This document shows positions 37,047 through 45,055 of a DNA stretch of 64,000 nucleotides, piece by piece (position 1 is the stretch's first letter; every line of letters starts with the position of its first letter). The stretch spans positions 310,001 to 374,000 of the forward strand of contig NZ_PVNO01000025.1 in NCBI RefSeq assembly GCF_002993325.1, in the 5' to 3' direction. The stretch is from Alteromonas gracilis (GTDB lineage: Bacteria > Pseudomonadota > Gammaproteobacteria > Enterobacterales > Alteromonadaceae). The translations under genes and the position numbers were made by a program. The notes beneath the pieces are model-generated. The model did not search any database, was not told where the DNA came from, and saw nothing but the letters and a program-made list of their open reading frames with translations.

Positions 37047-37880
37047 ATGAAAAGTATACCGTTTAATAAGTTGGTGGCTCCTGAGCGTGACTACATTGCT
37101 TATGAGCTTTCACATTTCAGTTCAAGACTGATAGGCATATATCAGCCGCTCAAGAAGAATTATCGAATTGAGCTGCAATACATGGAAGCATGGGAGAGTA
37201 GACAGGGGATATCAGACGAACGAGAATTGATGTCATACCTTGAAGTTCTCAATTCAAAAATAGATGTCGAAGCACTTCAACAGAAGACCGGCGTACTTGA
37301 TTATGTCGACTCATCGAATAGCAAAAAATGTTCGCTCACCCAAAACGATTTCTTACCTTTAAGTTCCAGCCTCGTAGAAAAAATTGTAGAGGGTAAAGCT
37401 AAAGGTTGTCCTGAATGTCTCGAAATTCTACTTGGGTCTAGCCAAGGGGTTAATGTCTTTTTATGTACACATTACGCTTTAGAGCTGAATATAAATGACT
37501 TATACGTTTCTCGCGCAGAATATGACGCTGCTTTTGCGTTGCTCGTTAAGCGATACAAGGAATGCGTGAAACCGATATCAAATTCTTACGTTAGATTAAA
37601 AAATCGGAAAAAACACAGTTTAGACTTATCGCCTGTGCTGTCTGCTGCTCTCACTTTCACTCTGCGGCATGGTCGTCTGCCAAGAAGAATAAACCGTAAC
37701 TTAACTGACGAACCGATTTTATGGTCTCTAATGGTCGATGAATTCGGAGCTTTTAAGAAGGGTAACGAAGAGGTGATTGACTTTGATGGGGCTCGCATTC
37801 GTTATGATGATGTATGGAGAGTCTATAGACAAACAGAGAGTAAGTATTTAGTGCAAGAGATTTGCAACTATATGAGTTAA
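37047..37880 (+). CDS. Unrecognised island protein
   Basis: A 277-residue soluble protein that I do not recognise. It is rich in charged helices and contains a possible metal site (GCPEC ... FLCTH around residues 127-146) and a basic stretch (RLKNRKKH). It starts with ATG 37047 (GAAGAGTG upstream) and is followed on the same strand by alpA and the Rep-like gene, so it probably belongs to the replication/control module. The A+T content matches the rest of the island. Confidence 0.55.
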   Translation: MKSIPFNKLVAPERDYIAYELSHFSSRLIGIYQPLKKNYRIELQYMEAWESRQGISDERELMSYLEVLNSKIDVEALQQKTGVLDYVDSSNSKKCSLTQNDFLPLSSSLVEKIVEGKAKGCPECLEILLGSSQGVNVFLCTHYALELNINDLYVSRAEYDAAFALLVKRYKECVKPISNSYVRLKNRKKHSLDLSPVLSAALTFTLRHGRLPRRINRNLTDEPILWSLMVDEFGAFKKGNEEVIDFDGARIRYDDVWRVYRQTESKYLVQEICNYMS

Positions 37881-37977
37881 TTGATTTTGTGGGTTTTGAG
37901 ATGTTCTGAATAAACTCTACCTTGGTGCCGATGCCTGTTTTAGCCTTTTGTTTCAAAATGATTCATAGAGGAATGAA

Positions 37978-38172
37978 ATGGCTAACAACAATCTTCAACT
38001 TCCCCTGTTTCTTACACGAAAACAGGTAATTGCTTTAACGAGCTTAAGTCGGTCGACCTTATACCGTCTGGAAAGAGACTCCTTATTTCCTAAGTCATTT
38101 AAGATGAGTAAACGCCGCGTTGGATATATGCGCGACGAAGTGCTGATTTGGCTTACAGAAAGAAGAGGGTAA
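37978..38172 (+). CDS. AlpA-family transcriptional regulator
   Basis: A 64-residue excisionase-like winged HTH: LTRKQVIALTSLSRSTLYRLERDSLFPKSFKMSKRRVGYMRDEVLIWL, the AlpA signature. AlpA proteins of P4-like and PICI elements activate integrase or control island excision. Clear ribosome site (AGAGGAATGAA). It lies between the 277-residue gene and the Rep-like gene on the same strand. Confidence 0.85.
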   Translation: MANNNLQLPLFLTRKQVIALTSLSRSTLYRLERDSLFPKSFKMSKRRVGYMRDEVLIWLTERRG

Positions 38173-38181
38173 TATGAGATA

Positions 38182-38207
38182 TTTCCCCGATTTTCCCCTG
38201 TTTCCCC
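38182..38207. repeat. Three phased TTTCCCC repeats before the rep gene
   Basis: TTTCCCC occurs at 38182, 38192 and 38201, spaced 10 and 9 bases, about one helical turn, between alpA and the Rep-like gene. This spacing is what Rep or primase iterons show, so it may be part of an origin. Confidence 0.4.
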
Positions 38208-38275
38208 CCTCAATAGAGCCACTTCCCAACTCTTACGCTTGTGTATTATCAACTATAAGAAGGGGGCGCGTTTAA

Positions 38276-39316
38276 ATGCAAAAAATGTTGTCTTTAAATG
38301 TCGAAGAGAATCTCTACAGACTAGAACAGGCTTACGATTCAGTATTGTCTTTGATCAACGGCGCACACCTTACTCGATTATATGGTACTTATTACCACAG
38401 TGAGAAACATATTGTGTATTCCAAAGTGGGCTTTGCAGAGTTTAGAGAGTTTGCCTTAAACAGAGCTTTGTTCATAAAAAAGATGAGAGGTGAACCATCG
38501 AATCCTAAACGTGGAAACCTGAGTACGTTAAGAACGATTTCATGCGCCAGCTTCAGAGCGACTGAGGTTTTTTATTACAAGCATGACGAAGAATTAACAC
38601 TTACGTTTGAGGAAATGCATGAATCGGTTGAAGCAGGAAACTCGGCTTTAGTCCACATCGTGATTAACTTTGATGACAAAACCAGCCTGAAAGCTCAACA
38701 GAGTGTTAAAAGTTTCAAACAGTTTAAGAGCCAAGTTTCACGATATGCAAGAAACGCTCTGGGTGATCTCACAAGAGGTTTTTTTGTAATAGAAAGGTCA
38801 AAGCGGGAAATCGAAAATAAGGGCGTTAAAAAGCCGTACAGAGCGCTTCACGCGCACCTACTGCTCGAATGTAGCTCTATATTAACGAAAAAAGTGATAA
38901 AAGACCTCATAAAGGCTCAATTTCGTAGTTCTATACGAGAAATAGACACCGCTGTTAGCGTCTTCTTTGAATATAAAGCAAATAGTGTGAAGGCTACTGG
39001 CAAATTCAGTGAGTATAGAAAGATTGACCTAGGGCTCGTTGATTATTTGGCAAAAGGGCTTAACTCACCCATCATGAAAGGATGCGAAAACAAATCAAAG
39101 ATTGGTCCGAAACTGCTGCATTATAGGGTTAGGCGAGAGTGGAGATATAGGCAGTATAAGGTATTGGAAGCTGAGTTTAAGAAATTAAGCTTTCACATTG
39201 TTGACGTTCCGGTTGGGTTCGATTTTGAAGCTCACCTGATTGAGACAATCAATGCGGTAAAGCGCCCCCCAGAGTTAATAAAGCCATCTAGGGAACATCA
39301 AGCCAAATTGACCTAA
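38276..39316 (+). CDS. HUH Rep-like protein (inovirus Gp2/YfjJ type)
   Basis: A 346-residue protein with HUH-endonuclease features: H192-A-H194 in RALHAHLLLE and a Tyr motif Y257-LAK in LVDYLAKGLNS, in the order expected of rolling-circle initiators. It resembles the inovirus-type Gp2 / YagK-YfjJ C-terminal domain proteins found in satellite islands next to alpA. These nick an origin to begin replication. The start ATG 38276 follows an AGGGGG site. It strongly suggests that the island can replicate after excision (inference). Confidence 0.7.
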   Translation: MQKMLSLNVEENLYRLEQAYDSVLSLINGAHLTRLYGTYYHSEKHIVYSKVGFAEFREFALNRALFIKKMRGEPSNPKRGNLSTLRTISCASFRATEVFYYKHDEELTLTFEEMHESVEAGNSALVHIVINFDDKTSLKAQQSVKSFKQFKSQVSRYARNALGDLTRGFFVIERSKREIENKGVKKPYRALHAHLLLECSSILTKKVIKDLIKAQFRSSIREIDTAVSVFFEYKANSVKATGKFSEYRKIDLGLVDYLAKGLNSPIMKGCENKSKIGPKLLHYRVRREWRYRQYKVLEAEFKKLSFHIVDVPVGFDFEAHLIETINAVKRPPELIKPSREHQAKLT

Positions 39317-39370
39317 AGGTGCATTCATACTAACTTGGAACATATCCCATATTACGAAAGGACTCTAAAT

Positions 39371-39871
39371 ATGTACACGGAAGTCAGATTCTATCTCGCT
39401 AACGGCCTTACTCCGGACGTTGTGACAAATGCTAAATATGTCGTCTACGGCCATGAATGTGCAGCAGGGTTATACGTTGGTTATACCGCTGACCCTGCTA
39501 GACGGTGGTAGGGGCATGTTAGGAGCGCCTAAAAGAAGATCGATAGGGACTATAACAACAGCTTTAAAAGTGCGATAAGAGGCTTTCCTGAGGGCTTCAA
39601 GCATTTCATTCTAGTGGTTGCATCGACTGAAAAAGCAGCTCAGTCCAAAGAAACCGCGTTCATTCAATTCTATAAGCCAAAGCTAAACACCAGAGAACCA
39701 AGTGCCTCTAGGGAGTATAGCTACCCGTTCAGTGCATTGAGCAGCTCCATAGTGTCCTCCTGTGTAATGAAACCAAAAACCAAGAAGACAGAGCTAAATG
39801 TGAAAAGTGACTCGGATAGGGTGACAGTGGAAGCAATAGTCTTTACAGAAGGTGATAAGAAACGTCTTTAA
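39371..39871 (+). pseudogene. Broken GIY-YIG nuclease-like gene with two in-frame stops
   Basis: Starting at ATG 39371 the frame reads a GIY-YIG-like domain (KYVVYGHECAAG, GLYVGYTADPARRW) but meets TAG at 39509-39511 and TAA at 39530-39532, then continues open to 39871 with KHFILVVASTEKAAQSKETAFIQFYKPKLN, the rest of the domain. Both stops lie within the same frame with no frameshift needed. The simplest reading is a pseudogene; dual stop readthrough is unlikely. Distinct in sequence from the 34083 GIY-YIG-like gene. Confidence 0.75.
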
Positions 39872-39901
39872 ACATTAAAAGCAGAGCCTTTCGAAAGAGT
39901 C

Positions 39902-40006
39902 ATGAACATATCTTGTCACAAAGCGTCTCTTGATGAGTTTCCCAACGGTACGGTTGTTAAGTTGAAAGTTGCCCTTGCCGGTGGGCCAAAACGAGGAGAA
40001 TATTAA
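39902..40006 (+). CDS. Possible 34-residue small protein
   Basis: ATG 39902 to TAA 40004-40006 encodes a short, protein-like peptide ending LKVALAGGPKRGEY. No clear ribosome site is seen, so it may be a remnant of a larger gene or chance. No family recognised. Confidence 0.25.
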   Translation: MNISCHKASLDEFPNGTVVKLKVALAGGPKRGEY

Positions 40007-40052
40007 AAAGCTGCTCGCACTGCGTTAATTACTCGGGTAAGGTAAACGAAGT

Positions 40053-40129
40053 CCTAGGTATAAGCCTGCTCGTTGGTAGCTATGCTTTCATAAAAAAAGC
40101 TGCCTTCATAAACAACCCTTATACTTAGG
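40053..40129 (+). repeat. Hairpin direct-repeat element, copy A
   Basis: Outer arms CCTAGGTATAAG (40053-40064) and CTTATACTTAGG (40118-40129) pair over 12 bases with one mismatch; inside, GGTAGCT pairs with AGCTGCC around ATGCTTTCATAAAAAA. A homologous, same-orientation copy lies at 46175-46250. The shared blocks are CCTAGG-ATAAG, ATGCTTTC-TAAA-AAAGC and CAACCCTTATA. It precedes the KAP gene. Confidence 0.7.
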
Positions 40130-40185
40130 CTTTTGAACATAGGGATAGACAGGTCTCGTATCGAGTTGGATTGTTAAAGCATGGT

Positions 40186-40275
40186 TTAAGCCGCCACAGA
40201 CTCTCTGGTCGTGCGTAACAGGGTTAGTTCCGGTTTTGGCTTGTGAAGTTGCAAAAACAGTTTTGGGCGGCTTAA
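40186..40275. repeat. 10-bp perfect long-range inverted repeat before the KAP gene
   Basis: TTAAGCCGCC (40186-40195) and GGCGGCTTAA (40266-40275) are perfect inverses 70 bases apart, enclosing a region with smaller potential hairpins. It could be a structured RNA or leader. The rest of 39872-40446 has no gene. Confidence 0.5.
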
Positions 40276-40446
40276 GAACGTCGATTTAGAGTATAGAACT
40301 CTCTTTGTGTATCATCTTAATCTAAGATTATTCGTATAGGTCTTTACTCATTCACATTAGGCGGTCTCACCAATGCTAAATGTTATGTTGGAAACTTCAC
40401 TCGAAATTCAATAATCCTTCGGTAAAACAACGGAATGTAATGTCAT

Positions 40447-43257
40447 ATGGCGGTTACTGATACTGAAATAGAGTGGACTGAAGACAATGTAAAAGAACGT
40501 CTTGAGGCCTTATATAAAAAAGACACCATATGGCCTGCAGTTTTAGCCGCCCGAGCAGCTTTGCGCGTTTTTCCTTTGGTTGGCGTAGGAAAGCAATTTG
40601 CCTTTTGGGTTAAAAATGAACACGTCACAGTTAAACCTCCATTAAAAGGGCTGAAATATGACCCACAACAAAGTGACAGTTCATCGGTAGTATTGGATAA
40701 CCGCGCATATTATTTAATGGCGAGCTTTTACGCCAGTCGCCTTGTACTCCAACAGGCAAGTATACCGTATGAGCAGCGAGAGCGGTTAAAACTCTCGTCT
40801 GCAACCGCTGCAGTCGCTTCTGCTTTTAGCAGTGCATCTGAAGCTGCCTATGCCGCTTCAGGCACTACTCAAAAAGAATACGATGTCGCTGCAGACGTCG
40901 TCGATGCTATCACCCAGGCTGCAGCCGCCGCCAGATCAACCGTAACCATACCCTCTAAGTTCGCTGCCAACGACTCTAGCGAGTCCGCCAGAGAGGCTGC
41001 CGAACAAATAGCAACCAAAGCCATGTTTGCTGTTCGCTGCGTTAAGGATGTTGTGGTCAATGTTCATGCGCTCTCTGAAAGCGACTTCATATTTTCACAT
41101 AATCCTAAAAGTGCTGAAAGTGCAGCTTCCGAAGTCACTCTCGCTTTTTTACATGATCTCAAAGTTGCTGAAAGTGCTGGCTCTACTCTTATTGTAATTA
41201 ATAGTCCCTTGTGGTCAGACACTTGCCCTAGAGAAATAGAGGAAATCAAAACTAAAAGATTTCAGCCCGCCGTTGAAGCCGTTATTAACGAAATTTCAAG
41301 TACTAGCCCAGATAGTGTAAAAGCGTTAACACAGATTTTAGACCGCTACGATAGGTATTTGAGTGGCAATACAACCGATGATGAAAACGGAGAATCGAAC
41401 GAGACCTTGTACGAGGCATTGAGCAAAGTAAGCTCCGAAGACGTTAATGCTGACAGAGATACCTTGAACCGCGGTGCATTGGTCAACGGACTGGCAAGTA
41501 TTCTGTGTGATGAAGAGCACACACACCCGCTTACTATCGGATTGATGGGGAACTGGGGAAGCGGTAAATCTCAAGTATTGGCATTATTAAAGAAAGAACT
41601 TAAGGACCGTGGCTGTACACAGCCATTTCTGTTCGGTGAATTTAATGCTTGGGCCTATGAGCACGCTAAAAGTAGTCAAGCGGCGATGGCTCACGAAGTG
41701 ATTTCAGCGTTAACCAGCCATGACAAGTTTCAGACTGTTGACATGAAATGCGATCTTGGCACACGCCTTAAACAGTCAGCGTCGAACCTTTTTCGACAGT
41801 TCGGTTGGATAGTGAGTGGCCGGTTTCGTATTATTTATGGTTTTGCCGTAACAAAGCACTTAAATAAAGTTTTACTGTCTATTGGTTGGTTATCACTTTT
41901 TGCTATAGCCTCGGCATGGTTAGCGAGGCAGGGCCTTAGCCAAAATCATTTACCCGATTTTTCTAAGCCATTAACCAGCGGTGCGTTAATAGCAATAATA
42001 GCTAGCTTGTGGCAGCTTCCTAAACAACTGCGGTATATTATCTCTCAGCCGATGACTAAGGAACTCCTGACCTACATTAAGTTACCGAACTATGCTTCAC
42101 ACATTGGTGAAATCGCCGAAATGCAAAAAGATATACGTCTAATTGCAAAAATCCGCTTGGGGTTTGAGGACGAAGCATGTCACGACTATTTAGGCAAATT
42201 TTATAAACCTCGTCGTTTACTCTTTGTAGTCGACGACCTAGACCGCTGTAGTCCTCAGGGAATTGTAAAAACCTTCGAAGCAATTCGACTGGTTCTGCAT
42301 ATACCGCATGTGACCGTAGTGGTGGCAGTTGATCAACGTATTGCGTTGGCAGCGTTAGCACTGCATTACAAGGGAATTGAACCATACCATACTCTGCAGG
42401 ATGCTCGCGCAATCGCCCGCGACTATCTGGCAAAAGTTATTCAATTGCCTATTGTGGTTAGCGACGGCGACAACGAATCACTAACCGAATTTTTAAGTGA
42501 TATATGGCTAGAAGAAGACGATAGCAAACGGAATTGGTTAGCACATTTGGTTGAAAACGATGAACATCAAACCCAAGCAGGGCACCAGGAGATAAAGGCT
42601 CCTTCTTCGAAACCAGATAGACAAGATGTAGATTCTGATACAGAAGACGAAGGGTTGAGCGAATACGAACTTGCTAAATTGATATTAGAGGCTGAGCCAA
42701 AATCAGAGCCTCCAGAACCAGAAGTCCTTAAGGGCTTGAGTGACCACCAAAAAGCAGCACTTTATTACTGGGCAACCCATTTTGGTTTGACTAATGCCAG
42801 ACAACTGAAACGCTTGGACAATAGCTATAATTTGATTCGGCTAGTGACGCAAGAAGAAGATAAGCTCGCATTAACGCAAAAGGTTGACAGTGTTGACGAG
42901 CTACATCTGAAATTCAGCTATGGCTATTTGGTCACACTGATGACACTGGAATTTATAAATGGCATTGAAGTAACCGCATTGCGTGAAAATGCTTCGCGGT
43001 TTCTTCGTAAAGGCACTGTTTGTCGATTGAATGGCATGGCCAGTCAGCAACACAAAGCAACGCTTATTGCAGCACGTATTATAATTGAACGCGCAGCCAA
43101 ACAACTCTACCCACAGACGGAAGCCGAGTTTCGCTTTGAAAAATTGTTGCGCTATGTCGAAAACTTCGCGCTTCCAGCCATTGATGGTTTTGATATTGAC
43201 ACTGAAACCGAAACTGTTTCAAGCCTTCAACCTAAACACGATGGGTTAGCTCAATGA
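40447..43257 (+). CDS. KAP-family P-loop NTPase
   Basis: A 936-residue protein with Walker A GNWGSGKS (368-375), two hydrophobic segments after it (about 475-500 and 520-536) and Walker B LLFVVDDLDRC (591-601), the KAP layout in which membrane helices are inserted into a STAND-like P-loop domain. KAP NTPases are associated with membrane-linked phage exclusion (PifA is the classic example). The N-terminal 350 residues are Ala/Ser-rich helices of unknown fold, possibly the sensor or effector. An acidic linker lies near residue 720. The start codon has only a weak site. Putative defence function is family inference. Confidence 0.85.
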   Translation: MAVTDTEIEWTEDNVKERLEALYKKDTIWPAVLAARAALRVFPLVGVGKQFAFWVKNEHVTVKPPLKGLKYDPQQSDSSSVVLDNRAYYLMASFYASRLVLQQASIPYEQRERLKLSSATAAVASAFSSASEAAYAASGTTQKEYDVAADVVDAITQAAAAARSTVTIPSKFAANDSSESAREAAEQIATKAMFAVRCVKDVVVNVHALSESDFIFSHNPKSAESAASEVTLAFLHDLKVAESAGSTLIVINSPLWSDTCPREIEEIKTKRFQPAVEAVINEISSTSPDSVKALTQILDRYDRYLSGNTTDDENGESNETLYEALSKVSSEDVNADRDTLNRGALVNGLASILCDEEHTHPLTIGLMGNWGSGKSQVLALLKKELKDRGCTQPFLFGEFNAWAYEHAKSSQAAMAHEVISALTSHDKFQTVDMKCDLGTRLKQSASNLFRQFGWIVSGRFRIIYGFAVTKHLNKVLLSIGWLSLFAIASAWLARQGLSQNHLPDFSKPLTSGALIAIIASLWQLPKQLRYIISQPMTKELLTYIKLPNYASHIGEIAEMQKDIRLIAKIRLGFEDEACHDYLGKFYKPRRLLFVVDDLDRCSPQGIVKTFEAIRLVLHIPHVTVVVAVDQRIALAALALHYKGIEPYHTLQDARAIARDYLAKVIQLPIVVSDGDNESLTEFLSDIWLEEDDSKRNWLAHLVENDEHQTQAGHQEIKAPSSKPDRQDVDSDTEDEGLSEYELAKLILEAEPKSEPPEPEVLKGLSDHQKAALYYWATHFGLTNARQLKRLDNSYNLIRLVTQEEDKLALTQKVDSVDELHLKFSYGYLVTLMTLEFINGIEVTALRENASRFLRKGTVCRLNGMASQQHKATLIAARIIIERAAKQLYPQTEAEFRFEKLLRYVENFALPAIDGFDIDTETETVSSLQPKHDGLAQ

Positions 43258-43419
43258 GTTTTAAATCGCTAACTCCCAAAGAGTAGCGTGCTGATAACAT
43301 TCCGTTTTTGTTACTTGTTACGCTTCTTTGAGGAAAGGCTGCGAGTTGTATTTTTGAAATCTTCTAAGTATATCTGCTTATTTAACGGGTATTTGTATGC
43401 TTTGCTTTCGTTCAGTTTC

Positions 43420-44304
43420 TTATTCGGGAACTGAACCGGTGTCCTGGTGACAGGCTTCAAGAGCTTTCATAATATGCGAGAGTTCGCCTTCTGGGATGTC
43501 ACACTCAAGAACTTGTCCAATGAACTCTATCGCGTCGAAGACTAAACTGCAGACTGAATGTATGAACATATCAAGATCTTCTAGATGAGGTTCATTTTTA
43601 AATGCGCTTACGGTTCCGTCTTCGTTCAGCTCGAAGTGTCCATCCTCAAGAGACTTCGAGTCTGAATGAACCGCAGTGCTACCCATTCGATATTGTAAAT
43701 CATACATATCGAGTCGATTTGCTTTTCTAGCGTATTGCTCGGTTGTTACTGAGAACTTTTTAAGAGCTTCGTTTTCGCGTCTTCCTTCAAATAGTTCCGG
43801 GCGGTGCGTCTTTAATCGTTCAATGAGGTTATATTCCTTTGCTTTACAAGACGCTTCGACTCGTTTAATGAGAACCTTATCTTTAGGACTGTTTCGTCTT
43901 AAATAAGATACAAAAGCTCGCCCTTGTCTGATATGGTCTTTTTGTTCGGCTAGGTCGTAGTCGACTATAAATTGAGGGTCGTTCTTTAATGCTCCGAGTT
44001 TAAAGAAAGTTTCGAGAGCACACCGATGTTGAGTGTCTGCTTGAACTCTCATTCCTTTCGTAGAGAGTATGACGGCGGCCTGAACAAAGTTAAGTGTACG
44101 AGCATACAGAATTGCGCACCATGCGCGCCTTATATCGACGGTTGGCTTTGGAACAGTCATTTCGTATTGGAAAGACCAAGCAATCTTATTCAATCGATAA
44201 AAGACGTTGAGGAATTCACCATAATTATTGTTTACGTGAGTAAAAACGCCGAGGGAAGAAACCTCGAAGAATCCTTCTCGCTCAAAATCAGTTAAGTCAT
44301 CCAT
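43420..44304 (-). CDS. DUF5677-like protein
   Basis: A 294-residue helical protein with the DUF5677 pattern (GMRVQADTQHRCALETFFKLGAL, then DPQFIVDYDLAEQKDH and YRMGSTAVHSDSK). Function unknown; these proteins recur beside NTPases and in mobile elements. It is convergent with the KAP gene (162-base gap), so not in its transcript. The R-x4-6-H like residues in QHRCALETFF could reflect a HEPN-related fold (weak). Confidence 0.55.
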   Translation of the reverse strand: MDDLTDFEREGFFEVSSLGVFTHVNNNYGEFLNVFYRLNKIAWSFQYEMTVPKPTVDIRRAWCAILYARTLNFVQAAVILSTKGMRVQADTQHRCALETFFKLGALKNDPQFIVDYDLAEQKDHIRQGRAFVSYLRRNSPKDKVLIKRVEASCKAKEYNLIERLKTHRPELFEGRRENEALKKFSVTTEQYARKANRLDMYDLQYRMGSTAVHSDSKSLEDGHFELNEDGTVSAFKNEPHLEDLDMFIHSVCSLVFDAIEFIGQVLECDIPEGELSHIMKALEACHQDTGSVPE

Positions 44305-44424
44305 GCTTTATTCTCTTTTCGAAACACTATTTGGAAGTGTGATCTTTGCTTATTAATTCAACTGGTCTCCGATTGCGCAATCAGGTATCTTGACACTCGG
44401 TGTTTATCTAAACAAGGAAATTAT

Positions 44425-44625
44425 ATGCCATCAGTTCACGAATCAGCTTTATATAACGTTATAGTTGCCGCTCAGTCGCTAGGATATGACCTCGACCAAC
44501 TAATGGAAAAGACTAACGTCGGCATAATCGGAAACGAACCGAACTTTGTCGCTGATACAGCAGATAAACGCAAAGTCATCGAAGCAGTGAATACGGCGAT
44601 AATCGAAGTTAAAAGTAGCTATTAG
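44425..44625 (+). CDS. Small unrecognised island protein (66 residues)
   Basis: A compact acidic protein (MPSVHESALYNVIVAAQSLGYDLDQLMEKTNVG...) predicted to be mostly helical. I recognise no family. It has a ribosome site (AAGGAA) upstream and is followed within 10 bases of its stop by a strong terminator, so it looks like a real single-gene transcript. Divergent from the DUF5677 gene, with 120 bases between them. Confidence 0.6.
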   Translation: MPSVHESALYNVIVAAQSLGYDLDQLMEKTNVGIIGNEPNFVADTADKRKVIEAVNTAIIEVKSSY

Positions 44626-44634
44626 AACATACAT

Positions 44635-44658
44635 AGGAGGTCTCTCGACAGACCTCCT
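44635..44658 (+). terminator. Terminator of the 66-residue protein gene
   Basis: AGGAGGTCT-CTCGAC-AGACCTCCT is a perfect 9-bp stem followed by TTCTTT. Confidence 0.8.
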
Positions 44659-44702
44659 TCTTTGGCCTGCCATAGCCTAATTTTCTCAGTTGTGGTTCTT
44701 CG

Positions 44703-45047
44703 TCATTTAACGTTAGCTTCCTTCCAGTTCAAGAATTTATCAAAGGACACGTGTACCCATTCAATCCCGAAGTCGATAGCATCAATATAAGCTTTTATAA
44801 ACGAGCCGCTGTAACTGCCGTGGTTGTACGTTTGGGTCCTCACGCTGTCATCTCTATGGCCTGTAACATAAAAGGCTTCATTTCGTCTTAGAGGCTGTTC
44901 CTTGATAGTTGTTTTATCAAGAAACGAAGTGAACGTATGCCTAAATGAGTGAAATGCAAGTTGATGGGGTAAAACGCCCATCAGTCCTAATAAGCGGTTA
45001 AAAGGAAGAGCGGCGTTTACGAACAGATGCGACAGGGAAGTCCTTTA
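44703..45047 (-). pseudogene. C-terminal relic of a second tyrosine integrase
   Basis: The readable part (HSFRHTFTSFLDKTTIKEQPLRRNEAFYVTGHRDDSVRTQTYNHGSYSGSFIKAYIDAIDFG) is close to the C-terminus of the intact island integrase (46719-48356) and keeps the HxxR, H and Tyr catalytic residues. The in-frame reading back to about 45047 gives LFVNAALPFNRLLGLMGV before a stop; the N-terminal three quarters are gone. It marks an older island or duplicated attachment module absorbed here. Confidence 0.85.
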
Positions 45048-45055
45048 ACCATATC

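Noticed and set aside
39371-39871. Stop-codon readthrough or recoding of the GIY-YIG-like gene
   Set aside because: Two different stops (TAG and TAA) 21 bases apart have no visible recoding signal; ordinary decay is simpler.
40053-40129. Integron attC-like site
   Set aside because: The hairpin shape and repeat use recall attC, but the expected R box (GTTRRRY) and its partner are not present at the ends, and no integron integrase is in the window.
39872-40446. Retron-like RNA region before the KAP gene
   Set aside because: Despite inverted repeats there is no reverse transcriptase nearby, which a retron requires.
42077-42433. 118-residue minus-strand frame in the KAP gene
   Set aside because: It is antisense to the conserved Walker B region of KAP and has no motif or ribosome site.
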